Below are positions 53,331 to 64,000 of a stretch of 64,000 nucleotides of DNA, one piece after another. The notes beneath the pieces are model-generated. The model had not been told where the DNA came from. It did no database searches and worked only from the letters and a program-made list of their open reading frames with translations. Within the stretch, counting starts at the first letter, position 1, and each line of letters begins with the position of its first letter. The translations under genes were made by a program, and so were the position numbers. Source of the DNA: Hetaerina americana (taxonomy: Eukaryota; Arthropoda; Insecta; Odonata; Calopterygidae); assembly GCA_022747635.1 (NCBI GenBank), contig JAKTNV010000174.1, forward strand, positions 169,001 to 233,000, read 5' to 3'.

Positions 53331-54100
53331 CAACATCAGTATAACAATCCTAAGATTGGTTTACTGCAGGCCCTCCATTCTTTGCTATTAAGCATAATCT
53401 CCCATTGATAGGTTTGCTGTTTTACGTTCTTCTTAATTTGCCCTTCCATGTACTGGTCTTTTGGCCATCCTTGCAGGATCCTTTTTGCTATTCCATGGCT
53501 CTGATCTATAGAACGCAATGCTCCACACAAACGTTTTGACCATCTGCTTCCTTGTTTGCAATCTTATATTCTTTGAACGTAGTAATAGCCTTTTCTCAAT
53601 GAACGTCCTCTTTGCCTGGGCTATTCTTTGCTTAACGTCGGTCGAACCTCTTCCATTCCATGTTACTATATTACTGCCCAACAAGTAGAAGAAGGAAGGA
53701 TTCCACTTGGTCCAGTTTTACTCCTCAATTTGTGATATCTGGATTCAGCTTCTCTCTTCCACGCGCACAGGGATTTCATTTTCTTCTTGTTGTGCTCATA
53801 TTATATTCCCAAAGTAGGTGGTCCATAATATTCAGAATTGCTTTCAGGTCCTCTTGCTTTTTCGTCACTCCTGCCATTTCATCTGCAAACCAGAGCATGT
53901 TGATTGCTTCATCATTTATCCTTGGCTCCTTTGACGCCCAATTTTTGTGTTTCCTTCAATTTGTGTCTTCCATAGATTCATGTGTTGAATATTGCTGGCG
54001 AGAGGTTGCATCCTTGAACTTTGTTAAATCAGGTTTCTATTTTCCTTCTGTTTCCCACTTGCATGGTAGTTACCTCATTAATGTACATTAAACTAGCTAT
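53331..54100 (-). pseudogene. RTE-like reverse transcriptase C-terminus, opposite orientation
   Basis: On the minus strand: DVKQRIAQAKRTFIEKR and RKQMVKTFVWSIAFYRSE near 53550, the post-RT segment of RTE-like elements. Upstream near 53850-53890 a decayed MAGVTKKQEDL-like segment follows the YADD region (here WQE.RKSKRT.KQF). It is a different, more diverged family member than 52490-53330. It separates the RTE tail from block D, which are adjacent in the first copy. Confidence 0.7.
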
Positions 54101-54340
54101 TCAGTGAACATAAATAATGCGCACCATATGTTTTTTGTCAAACTTCTCATCAGCTTCAATGGTTTGGTTCAGCTTGGATACGACCGATGCCATTCTGATG
54201 CTTCCATAGAATCAGGGAAGAATGAAGTTAATGCCGTCAGCATGATGACTCGAGTTTGTGGTGGGTTTGTGAAAGAAACAAGTGGCAAATTTTTTGTTTG
54301 CATTGTGTTTGTCCATTAAGACATGGCCTCATTCTAGATT
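54101..54340. other. Spacer before block D, second copy
   Basis: No gene recognised; the frame 54104-54319 has no motif. Confidence 0.4.
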
Positions 54341-55400
54341 ATTATTATTAGGAGTTAATTTCATTATTTCCTTGAAAATTGTAACTTAGCACAACAGTCT
54401 GATTTACCTAATTTCTCTTAAATTTTTAGTAGTTCTAGGGTTAATTTGTCCATAAAGATATGGCCTCATTCGGCTTCCAATAATAATTTCAATGCCCATA
54501 TTTTCATGAAGAATTTCTAGTCTTTAAGCTATTTTGGGTATCATCATGAATAATGATTTGCCCTATAAAATTACACCTACATAGGTTTTATATGCTTATT
54601 ATGCTTTTTGTGTGCAAAAATATAAAAATCTAGAAGATGCAAAGGTACGATTCAGAGCCATTCAAAGACAGGCTAAGCAGGCAGGTTTCATATTAATCAT
54701 TTACGTTTAAATTCTAACAAAACTTAGCATATTGTATGCAGTTATAGTATATAAAAATGTACTGATGTTGAAAATTCTAAAATACTAGGAATTAATATAG
54801 ATAGGAAACTAAACAGGGAGACTCACATCAGTCAGATCTGTAATGAACTGATTAAAGCTCAACTCTCCCATTTCAAATGAGTATCGTTTAACACTTGACC
54901 ACGTCTTCTTTCCATGTCATTTGATTTACAGTGATGAGTTATGGAGTCATTTCCCAAAACATATCATACAAATCTTGCTACTACACAAGGGAGATTTTTG
55001 CTCCCTTGCTAATACACCACAACGTGATTTCTGCAGACCATTTTTAATTAGCTGTGGAGTCAAGATTGTACACCATGAGGGGTAGAGCAAGTCTAAATAA
55101 TACTATTTTTTGTGGAATTTCATCAACTTACAGCGCATTTCATATTGTGGACATTCAAATGTAGAACTATCTGTTTTTTTACACTGTTTTTGTGACACAG
55201 ATTGTTTATTGAGAGATGAGTAAGGTGGAAATGAAATCCTATGAGTTTGGTGCATTCTTCAAAATAAATCCAAGAACGCCACATTAAAACTGCTAATTCT
55301 TCAAGGAAATTTGACAAAAATTATGATGGGTGCCATTTCATTATGTTTGCACATTTTGGTTTACTAAATTCTCCATTATCAAAGGACAATTGATGCATGA
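54341..55400 (+). pseudogene. Block D second copy: non-LTR RT C-terminal remnant
   Basis: It matches 24400-25450 with the same frame breaks: KILGINIDRKL near 54785 and HISQICNELIKA near 54830 (a His here where the first copy has Gln). Confidence 0.55.
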
Positions 55401-56580
55401 TCGTTCATCATACTTAATGAGAATTTAACAGTTTAAATGAGCGTGCCATTATATTGGTGATGTTAAAAATTTTTTAATTATTGTACACTAACACTCAAAT
55501 TCAAGGAGACTTCTTATTGTCTTACATTGCTCCAATATTTAATTAAATTTTGTTTCCATTGATTCTGAATTTGTATAAAAATAAAGCCCGTCTAAATGCA
55601 TAGTGTACTCAATTAAACTGCATATAATCAACCATTATCCGTTTGCTGTGAAAGTGAGTACATTAATTGCATTTGAAATATAAAGGTCACACTTGTATCC
55701 TTAAAAAATGGCATTTTCAAGAATAAAAGCAATGCCAATCGAACAGAAAGTAGAAGAAGAAATGATTTCAGGTCAAAATCACCATAATTAAAAAGGAGTA
55801 TTTCACAACAGCAAGGGATTTGTGGCGTTAATAGGATTATTTGCGAATTGATTCAGCATATTAAATAAAATGGTCCCTCACTACAGAACACAATAAAAAT
55901 CTAATTTTGCGTTAACTACATAAATATCGAATATTCCTATTTATAACCATTGTATTTTAACAATCCATTTTGAATGATTTTGACTCAATGTATCGTTTGA
56001 ACATTGCGCATGTGAAATAATACTATTTTCTAAACATTATTGACGATGTTTATAGCTGTCGTTTGACACTTGACTCCCATTCAATTCTACCAAAAACATA
56101 GATCTTAACTACTTCAAAAAGGAACATTTACAAATATATTTTCTACAGAGACTGATACTGCAGTCAATTCAAGCATAGCCCAAAGCAATTAAAACATGAC
56201 TATCTCAGCAGCAATTATTATTGTTGTGTATGTAATTAGGTGTTCTCCAAATTTAAAAGGCATATATCTCACAAAAGATCTCACCCGTCCATTCTTTCCA
56301 AAATACATTCACTTTAATTAGCAACCTGAAACAGCATATCCTTGTTTACGCAAATGAGAAGCCATACCGTTAAGAATTTGCTCCATGTCATTCAGTTGGA
56401 AAGGAAAGCCTATGGTCTGTGAGTGTGTAAAGAATGCTGTTTCTGAAGTACGCAATAATGTTTGTTTTGATTCGTTCATTTGGTGACGCTGTTGCCGTGG
56501 CAACAGTAACAAACAAGTGAAGAATGAAAGGTTTCGAATTAGATTGAGAATAAGATCTAATTTTAAAGAGAAATAAAGTA
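55400..56580. repeat. Noncoding repeat R1, second copy
   Basis: Near-identical to 25450-26640, including the 64-codon minus-strand frame at 56318-56512. Confidence 0.65.
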
Positions 56581-56990
56581 TGCTCTATGGATACTATATT
56601 TTCGTTTATTAGGTATAAAGATCAAATACTGAAAAGGAAATCAAATTATTGGACATGTGCGGAGACATACAAACGTTTGACTTTCCTTTCTCCACAAATA
56701 TATAATGGCATTGAACATGTTTTTCTTTCTTGCAAGCAAGAAAGTCGTTTCATGATGTATCCGGGCTTCATGTTGGTAATATAATAAATAAATGAATGAA
56801 TAAATTTACCATACATGGGAAGGAGTGTAAAAAATACATAAAATATGTAATTATATTTAACAATGTGAACCATTGCCTATTAGTGTGAAAACCTGGGCTA
56901 TCTTTGCAGCAATGCAAGTTAATATCCTGTAGTTTCATTGTGGTTCTTTGTCTTCTTAGTTTCAAAATTTCCGCGTGCTTTGATGGCACT
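56581..56990. repeat. Noncoding repeat R3, second copy
   Basis: It matches 26640-27041 and, inverted, 59463-59760. Confidence 0.65.
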
Positions 56991-57002
56991 TAAGGTGATG
57001 AC

Positions 57003-57044
57003 GCATCGATGTTGCTGACGACCCATCGTCAGCAACATCGATGC
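57003..57044. repeat. Perfect palindrome with 19-bp stem
   Basis: Arms 57003-57021 and 57026-57044 are exact reverse complements around the loop CCCA; the arm begins GCATCGATG and ends CTGACGA. The copy at 27063-27104 has two mismatches. Location is immediately upstream of the PLE RT remnant. Role unknown. Confidence 0.9.
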
Positions 57045-57460
57045 ACCAACCCACAAGCTAGCGCAATATGTTTCACATGCTCTTCAACTCTTCGCCAGAA
57101 AAACTGACTTTTTTGCTAAAACTTCCATGGATTTCATTCACATTATTCATAATGCTGAATTCCAAATAGTCAACATGCTGGTGACCTTTGATGTCATCTC
57201 CTTGTTCATAAATACGCCCATTGATGACTCCATGCTACTCATCAAAAACCTCACCTCACAGGGATTAGCTAAGGATTAACCTGGACCTCGCAAATTCTGC
57301 CTCAGGAACTCAAACTTCCTTTGGAATGATAAGCACATTGAACATCATGAAAGTGCAGCCATGGGATCACCCCTCTATTCCGTACTAACCAACATTTTCA
57401 TTGAGATCTCTCAGCTGAAGGAAATGGTCTTACCCAAAGAAACCAACCCGTAGTAATAGT
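57045..57460 (+). pseudogene. Penelope-like RT remnant, second copy
   Basis: It matches 27108-27510: LVTFDVISLFINTPIDDS, then AAMGSPLYSVLTNIFIE. It shares the stop after GLAKD and the same truncation as the first copy. Confidence 0.8.
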
Positions 57461-57739
57461 TGTTGTTTTTGGATGTATCAACCACTGTGTTTGTTTTTGC
57501 ACCACTTTTTAAAACATTTAAAACCTCAATCCAATTTTGATAAATACGTCAATGCATAAAAAACATATAAATACTTAAAAACAAAATTATTTAAAAAAAA
57601 AGAAACGGAAACTCAAGTTGTCCGTTCAGGTCAGTTTCCTTTAAAAACTCGGAAACCTTACCTAAAAAGTTCGGGTCCTCCGCTAAACTATTGCTTAAAT
57701 TACCTCATATTTTAAAAAAGGTATCTGGCCTTTTATAAT

Positions 57740-58140
57740 TTATTCCGCGACTTCCACCACAGATAGCAATGCTGAGTCGGTTTTGAGTTTGACCAGGCCT
57801 TCTCTCGCTGCTTTGCCAGCTTTTTCAATGCCTGGTATTCCCACATGACCAGCAGTCCATTTAGAGGATAACTACTTCCCCTTTATCTGCCGGGACCACA
57901 GTGTATAATAGATCTCCTGAACCATCAGGTGCATTGATGACAAGACCGATATGGATTATAGGGAGCTCAATGAGTGCGAACAGATGAAAGAAGAGCCATT
58001 ACATTCTCTTAAGTCTTTTAGGGCCCTCTTGATAACTGACAGTTTGGCTGTGAATATTCCTGCAAAACATGGTCAGTTATTCCCTCTGGACTACATTGTA
58101 GTGAGAGACCACCACGTGGACACATGCGGATTCTAACTTT
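57740..58140 (-). pseudogene. RNase H remnant of a non-LTR element, second copy
   Basis: Minus-strand blocks IFTAKLSVIKRALKDL near 58050, ICSHSLSSL, MVQEIYYTLWS and WTAGHVGIPGIEKAGKAA near 57850. It runs through the position where Jockey-like G interrupts the first copy (28325), so it is the empty site. The domain's downstream part (27746-27990 in the first copy) is deleted here. Confidence 0.75.
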
Positions 58141-59462
58141 GGTCCTCTCCTTTTACTAAGGGTCATTGGCCCTTTCAATAAAGGATCATGGGCATTAATA
58201 TAAATGACAGAGGCAGCTGATGGACAGGGGCTTCTAGAGTAAATGAGCTACTGGGCACCCACCAGCAGATAGATGTTACATCACGTTATCCTGGTAGTAC
58301 TATTAATGGTTTATAGGGTACATCAAGGGCTAAGGTCATTTTGCACCATTGCCAAGATGACAAAAATCTCAAATCTATTTTATTTAGGAATTAATAAATA
58401 GGAATAAATGTACAAATAAATGTGGGGTGGAATGGCGAGAGGGGGAGGGGGGGAGAGAGACCATAAAAGCAGTAATCAACCCGAAGTTCGGTGTGCTAGT
58501 CGTGTGGAATGCACACATGAACTGCACAGTTACGAATCAGTGCCAAATGTATAGTTTAGGCAATGTTGGAATTCCTGGAGAAGGAATGAACATGTTTAAA
58601 ACAGTAGAGCATATCTGATGTCACATCATTGAGCAAAGCATTTAAAATATTTACTTTACTCAATTTGGTTTTGTTTTTTCTGTCGAATATCATGTGTATC
58701 AATGTGGGTCAATTGCGACATGAGTACAACGTTTTTTATTGTGTTGTGACCACCTATTCAGCGTTGTAGAACATCTAATTTCGTTCTCAATAGCATGACA
58801 GTATGCTAATTGACACGTAGACATGTGCCGTATTCGTAATAAATCCTATGTATTACGGTGTATAAATAGTTCTAGAATATTTGAGTAATAAATATTTACT
58901 GAATGTATCCTGAGAGAATTGCATTGTTTGCATCTGTAATGTTTTCGTGAAACGTATCATTTTCGCGCGTTAAAACTGTTGTTATTTTGAAACAAGTGAA
59001 AAACGGAAATAAGACGTGCGTGTGTGTTTCTAGCCTAATACTAATGAAGAACGACAGAAATTTCCGCGTAATTGTGCCAAAAGCATGCGTTTTGATATGT
59101 TCGTCTTTTGATTTGTTTATGTCATGTAGACCGATGTTTAACGAATCTCTTAGTTTCTAAACTAAGGGTAAATATAGCTTCGTGAAGCTGTTGAATTCCT
59201 TAATGTTAAACTCCCGTCATCAACTTGTCACTTCGGTAATATTCTTGGGTATTTATAAATGTACTTACCCAAAAAGTACTAAATTAGTACTTGTAGTATT
59301 GTAGTATTCACTTTTCAAGTTTAAGCTAAGATTCCGTTCTCTCTTCGTTATTTATCCAGTCGCCCCATTTACTACTGTGATTATTCGCATTGCGGTAAAC
59401 TGTCCCCATATAATTGTTATTATTATCCGTTCTGCAGTGATCCAAGTGTAATCAAAGCACGC
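58141..59462. other. Unassigned region
   Basis: No coding motif, RNA gene or repeat family recognised. Contains a G-rich run near 58435-58460. The frame at 58427-58618 has no known motif. This is the longest stretch in the window without an identified transposon. Confidence 0.5.
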
Positions 59463-59760
59463 GGAAATTTGGAAACAATGAAGAAATCGATCCAGAATGG
59501 AGCTACGAGGTATTAACTTGCATTGCTGGAAAGATAGCCCAGGCGTGTACACTAATAGGCAATGGTTCGCATTCTTAAATATAATTACATATTTTACGTA
59601 TTTTATATACTCCTTCTCATGTATGGTTATTTATTCATTCACTTATTTATTAAATTATATTACCAAAACGAAGCCTAGATACATCATGAAACGACTTTCT
59701 TGTTTGCAAGAAAGAAAAACATCTTCAAATGTCAGCATATATTTGTGGAGAAAGGAAACT
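59463..59760. repeat. Repeat R3, inverted third copy
   Basis: Reverse complement of 26740-27041, more diverged than the two block D copies, showing R3 is an interspersed repeat in its own right. The 170-codon frame at 59497-60009 starts in this repeat and is not taken as a gene. Confidence 0.65.
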
Positions 59761-60811
59761 ACCTTTGCTCTAAATCGCACCTTTGCATCTTTGTGCATTG
59801 TGTCCATAATGGACACTTCTTTCATTCAATCCCAACCCTTTTCTTTCCGTTTTCTGGCTTACTTAACAATCTGCCCATCAATCACAGTCTTCAATATTCT
59901 CAAGAGAACTCAAAAGCAATGGACAATAATCGTCCCATGTTGCGAATATAAATTCATTAATGCCGTTGGCTCAACTTTAGAATTGTTGAAACTTAAATTT
60001 TCACATTGAGTAAAAACGGTATAAAAATCAGGTGCATTAAAACTTCTTGAATTAACTCTTAAGTCTCATGTTTAGATTGTTTTGTTGGACGATTTTGACA
60101 AATGACTACTGCATATCAATTCGTTTGTCGATGCTATTTCTGGGTTGCCATAATGCCATGGCATCTGCAGCCAGACACTCAACTGGCATCAATGATACCT
60201 TTAAAGAAATAACCTCCGATGTCATTTCACAGAGCCAAGGACAGTTTATGGCTAAAAATATTGCCCGATTTATAGTCAAGAAAAATTTTGATGCAGCACT
60301 ATAATTTAGCTATTCTGCTCTTCGGAATAATAAATCTGTCCACTGTAGGGACATCCCGAGTCTTGATCAAACAATACTGTCGTTCTGCCCCCTAATAGTT
60401 GTGGTAATTATGTGTTCTACAGCTTTACCTGAAATTAATGTCAATTAGATTGTCCTGTAATTGCTGCGTAATTTCCTGTGCCAACTAAATAAAGCGTTAT
60501 GTTCCCAACTTCACAATCTTTGTGTAACTTGGCTCCGCCAAATATTTGATTTCCCTGTGAGTTTGTGAAAGTGCAAGTTTCCCCTGTTCACATAGATATC
60601 AGAGTACTTGAAGTACAAATGCATGAAGTACAAATGATGGAATCCAAATAAGATCCGTTTTTTTGTTATTTAAAGGAAGACAATTTCCATGGCTTTGCGG
60701 CGTCTACCTGATTATCAAAAAAACACGTCAAGTAATTGTCACACATGAATTCTTGCTCCTATCTACGGTGTTGACGTACAAGTGGGGTTGGCAGTCGGCA
60801 CCATGAAAGGA
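59761..60811. other. Unassigned AT-rich region
   Basis: No recognised gene. A 78-codon frame at 60068-60304 (MFRLFCWTILTNDY) has no known domain. Confidence 0.5.
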
Positions 60812-61089
60812 AATGCGCATACAGACGACACCGGTTTTTCCCGGGAAAGCATATTTTGTCTGCCTTTAACAACGAGATTAGGAATTTTCCCTTTGTTCTT
60901 TCCTGAGGAGTTTTATGCAGGGGGTGGGTACCAAAGAGGACCTTTGGAGGAATGCGCATACAGACGACACCGGTTTTTCCCGGGAAAGCATATTTTGTCT
61001 GCCTTTAACAACGAGATTAGGAATTTTCCCTTTGTTCTTTCCTGAGGAGTTTTATGCAGGGGGTGGGTACCAAAGAGGACCTTTGGAGG
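60812..61089. repeat. Perfect 139-bp tandem duplication
   Basis: 60812-60950 and 60951-61089 appear identical by eye ('aatgcgcatacagacgacac' starts each unit). The lack of differences suggests a recent event or an assembly artefact. Confidence 0.85.
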
Positions 61090-61109
61090 AATTGGGAACC
61101 TTTGGGGAT

Positions 61110-61596
61110 TCCTTTGTTTCCCTCCCCCAGCCGTACGTGCTTAAAAAGGATAAAGAAAATCATTTCATTTCAAGGAAAGCTTTCATCCATTTTCTCCCCT
61201 CTTCCAACTTTGTAATCATCTCATCCTAGATCCATGGTTTCCTAGTCCTTTTAGCGTTAACGATTCCAATAGTGCCTTTTGCGGCTTTCAATGACCCTTT
61301 CATGATAGTTTCACATTTTTCTTCGATATTACTTAGCCTTTACTATCCTCCATGATTTCCTCTACCGCCTGTTGTTACTCCTTCCTTTTCAAACCATTTA
61401 CTGCTTCTACATTCCATTTTCTAACTTGCCGCCCCTGCCTTATCTTTTTGAAATGCGCGCTACATTTCATAACAACTAAATTGTGGTCACAGTCCACATC
61501 CGCCCCCGGGTAGCTGTGCGAATTAACACACTGTTCCTAAACCTGTGTCTTCCCAGGATATAATCTAGCTGATAACTTTCTGAGTCACCTGGCATA
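61110..61596 (-). pseudogene. RTE-like endonuclease end and linker fragment
   Basis: On the minus strand it corresponds to 17575-17980 of the plus-strand copy: YQLDYI near 61565, then DHNLVVMKC near 61475 and a linker with VRKWNVEAVNGLK and KPWI near 61235. Several frame breaks. It joins the minisatellite at 61597 at the point equivalent to position ~50 of the window. Confidence 0.75.
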
Positions 61597-62600
61597 CTTC
61601 CGCTTCTCAGAATACACTGGGAGAATGAAACGACTTAAAACTTGCGCATGCGTGTAGTGGAATAATGTTACTTCCACATGCCAAGACTAGGAGTGCTTCT
61701 GAAAGTCATTTTGTTCGTAGAACTAGGACACGTCTCCAAACTTCCGCTTCTCAAAATACCTTGGATGAATAAAACGATATCAGAACTGCGCATGCGTGTT
61801 GGAGGGTAATGTTACTTCCATAGGACAAGACAAAAAGTGCTTCTGAAGGACATTTTCTTTGTATTACAAGAACATGTCTCCATACTTCCCCTCCTCAAAA
61901 TACACTGGTTGAATATAAATTACAACGACCTCAAACCTGGCCTGGCGTGTTTGGGCGAATGTTACTTTCTGGTGCCCAGACCAGGAGTTATTCTAACCGT
62001 CATGTTTTTGTAATACTACAACCAGTCTCCATACTTCTGCTTCTCAAAGAACACTAGATGAACACTGCATAGACCTCAAATCTGGGCATGCGTAATGTGT
62101 GGGAATGTTACTTCCACGATTGAAGACCAAGAGTGCATTTACAGGTCATTCATTTTCCAGAATTAGAACACGTCTCCATACTTCCGCTTCTCAAAACCAT
62201 CTGGAAGTATGCAACGACCTCAACCCTGGGCATGCGTGTTGGAGGGGAAAGTTACTTCCATATGCCAAGACTAAAAGTGATTCTGAAGGGCAAAAGCTTG
62301 TAGTACTAGAACACATCTCCAAACTTCCGCTTCTCAAAATACACCAAATGAACGCAACGCTCTCATACCTTCGCATACCTCGGAATGTTACTTCCAAGAG
62401 CCTAGAGACCAGGATTGCTTATGGAGGTCATTTGGTTTTTTTAACCTAGAACATGTCTCCATACTTTATCCGCTTCTCGAAATATACTGTATGAATAGTT
62501 TAACGACCTCAAACCTTAGCATGCCTGTTGAGAGGTAATGCAGCTTCCACATGTCTACTGACCAGGAGTGCTTCTAGAGGTAATTTTGTTTGCATAGTCT
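61597..62600. repeat. Minisatellite array, second copy (7 units)
   Basis: Units at about 61597, 61741, 61885, 62034, 62181, 62324 and 62464, spacings 140-149 bp, in the same order and with the same unit-specific variants as 1638-2640. Confidence 0.9.
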
Positions 62601-63272
62601 ACAAGCACGTGTGTGGATTTTGGTTTTCAGCCAAACCTCGTGCCTTCAATATTTATTTTTTTTATATAATTCTTTACACAGACGATTAATTCAGAATTTA
62701 AATAAAATAGGAAACTGGGCATTGAGAGGATGTGTAAAATCCCAGATATTATGAATAAAAAAGGGATTGGACCGAGGAGCTGGAAGTGATTGAATCATCA
62801 TATAAAGTGACCACTATTCTCATGCATAATGTGATAGCGTGACTTAGTGATTACCGTACCCATCATTCAAAATACCGCCAGGTTAGTATATGGTTGCGAT
62901 TTTAGGACTTCATACAACTGTAAGTAGTTATTAATATTATGTAGGAACGAATGAAACAGTTTTGGTTTCATTTCATTAAGAATACGATGAAAATTTATTT
63001 AAACATTAATTAATAGGACTTGTATCATGTTTCATTTTTTCAGGAACTCTAACATTTCTTCCTGTTGAATGTTAGTTAATGTGACACATTTAGATATAAC
63101 TGTCTACTGAGCTGTGTGTTCAGAAAATAACGGGAAATGTTTTTTTTCGCGGATTTGGACAGTCCGATAGTCAAGATTTTGTTTTTATTATGTTGGTATG
63201 CATGCCCCTTTTAGAATGATGACATTTTCACCCGTGTTCAATTGTTTAATATTTTTGTCTATGTGGCAGACG
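62601..63272. other. Noncoding part of block T, second copy
   Basis: It matches 2640-3290; no gene recognised. Confidence 0.6.
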
Positions 63273-63307
63273 CTAAGATAGGACGGACGGTGAGATATTT
63301 ATTTTTC

Positions 63308-63373
<66 letters not shown>
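63308..63373. repeat. (AT)n microsatellite
   Basis: About 65 bp of AT repeats with one interruption, where the first block T copy has only about 13 bp (3337-3349). Open frames through it are artefacts. Confidence 0.95.
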
Positions 63374-63374
<1 letters not shown>

Positions 63375-64000
63375 CGATTGTACGGAAAGTTTTCCACGAG
63401 CGGCACAGTAATGGGCAAAAGGCTGGTCGAATGAAAGGTTGTGGGAGTTGGCGTGTGAAGGGATAGGAAGAGAAGAGAGTGAGGCAGAATTGCAGGAGTA
63501 CCGGTGATTATTCATTCAAATAGATAAGGGGGTACTGCATTTGCCTCTGTCAAAGGAAGTGCAATGTTTGCATGAAGAAATATAAATTATGTTTTTTGAT
63601 AGGCAATTAGTGTGGGAACGTGGTGAGGGGGCATGGAGAGAATATAGGGAGTGGGGAGTAGACCTAATAAGAAGACAGGTTTTACATCGGGGATGGTTGC
63701 AAGTAGGGGAAATATCAGGAAATTTGTCACGGGGGGGGGGGTGCCAAAGGGTTGGTGGATCTAAGAAGGTTTTTGAGATTGGCGGGTCGTCTCTTTCCAT
63801 GACATGGGCATTGGGGTAGTAAGGATAAGTTCGCGTCATTGTCATGTCAAATAGGAGATCGTTCTTCAAGAAAGGTTTTCAGTCTGTGTGATCCGGGGAA
63901 ATAGGTGGCGCAAAGGTTGAGTCCTGCGTCAAATGTGAGCTTGTTATTGTGTGGTGTGTGTGGTCGGGTGGAGTGGCGCATTTTATTTTTTAGTAGTTTT
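63374..64000 (-). pseudogene. Penelope-like element C-terminus, second copy
   Basis: Minus-strand frames 63516-63869 and 63374-63515 keep the cysteine linker CNHPRCKTC, NIIYISSCKHC and, after a frame change, MNNHRYSCNSASL and LPIPSHANSHNLSFDQ. The YIGET-like segment is missing as in the first copy. A G-run near 63730 differs in length from the first copy, which is frameshifted there. The fragment continues past the window edge. Confidence 0.7.

Noticed and set aside
53660..54091. 143-codon plus-strand frame
   Set aside because: The minus strand carries RTE RT remnants; the plus frame has no motif.
59497..60009. 170-codon open frame
   Set aside because: Its first half is inverted repeat R3, noncoding in other copies, and the rest has no known motif.
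63242..63466. Open frames rich in Tyr-Ile
   Set aside because: Produced by the (AT)n microsatellite.
1..64000. Host protein-coding genes
   Set aside because: Every frame with recognisable motifs belongs to a transposable element; no exon-intron gene structure was found.

Overview
The window looks like nuclear DNA of an arthropod, most likely an insect. It is a dense, nested graveyard of transposable elements, and I recognise no host protein-coding gene. Evidence for a eukaryote: non-LTR retrotransposons of several clades (RTE/BovB-like, Jockey-like, an L1/Tx1- or R1-like element), Ty3/gypsy retroelements with an errantivirus/baculovirus-F-type env, Penelope-like elements (PLEs) with GIY-YIG endonuclease, a piggyBac-like transposase, a tRNA-derived SINE, AATAAA poly(A) signals, AT-rich spacers and (AT)n microsatellites. 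The species cannot be named from sequence alone. Almost every coding region carries stops, frameshifts or deletions. The exceptions are ORF1 of one non-LTR element (19409-20182), an 871-codon Jockey-like ORF2 (30370-32985, minus) and a 205-codon accessory ORF in a gypsy element (40661-41278).

Layout. 1-4020 (block T): RTE endonuclease fragment, a ~144-bp minisatellite array, a PLE C-terminus on the minus strand. 4040-7795: gypsy element A1, which lacks its reverse transcriptase. 7795-8890: Jockey-like G, copy I (ORF1). 8905-9990: noncoding repeat R2. About 10000-13860: gypsy element C (LTR, gag, protease, pol spacer) holding a tRNA-like hairpin. 13853-15940: minus-strand non-LTR element, 3'-truncated. 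16480-24370: RTE-like element split by a PLE-derived hairpin (18944-23586), which is itself split by a nearly intact non-LTR element E. 24385-28325 (block D): RT remnant, repeats R1 and R3, PLE RT remnant, RNase H remnant. 28329-30061: Jockey-like G, copy III, holding a 5'-truncated PLE with a hammerhead-ribozyme-like motif. 30062-35395: inverted LTR fragment, Jockey-like F (minus), LTR of B. 35396-43190: env-bearing gypsy element B. 43195-45413: A2, fused to B's env. 45414-48330: G copy II. 48640-50160: piggyBac remnant with a SINE. 50640-52490: R2 and LTR of C, second copy. 52490-54330: two RTE tails in opposite orientation. 54340-58140: block D second copy. 58140-61100: mostly unassigned. 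61110-64000: RTE fragment, minisatellite and PLE C-terminus (block T second copy).

The large-scale message is colinearity. The order A - G - R2/LTR-C - RTE tail - D occurs twice in the same orientation (4040-28325 and 43195-58140), and block T sits at both window ends. This is best read as an old tandem segmental duplication, later changed by insertions and deletions. Shared inactivating mutations in A1 and A2 fit duplication of already dead DNA. No set of genes here works together as a pathway; the functional units are the individual retroelements, mostly dead.
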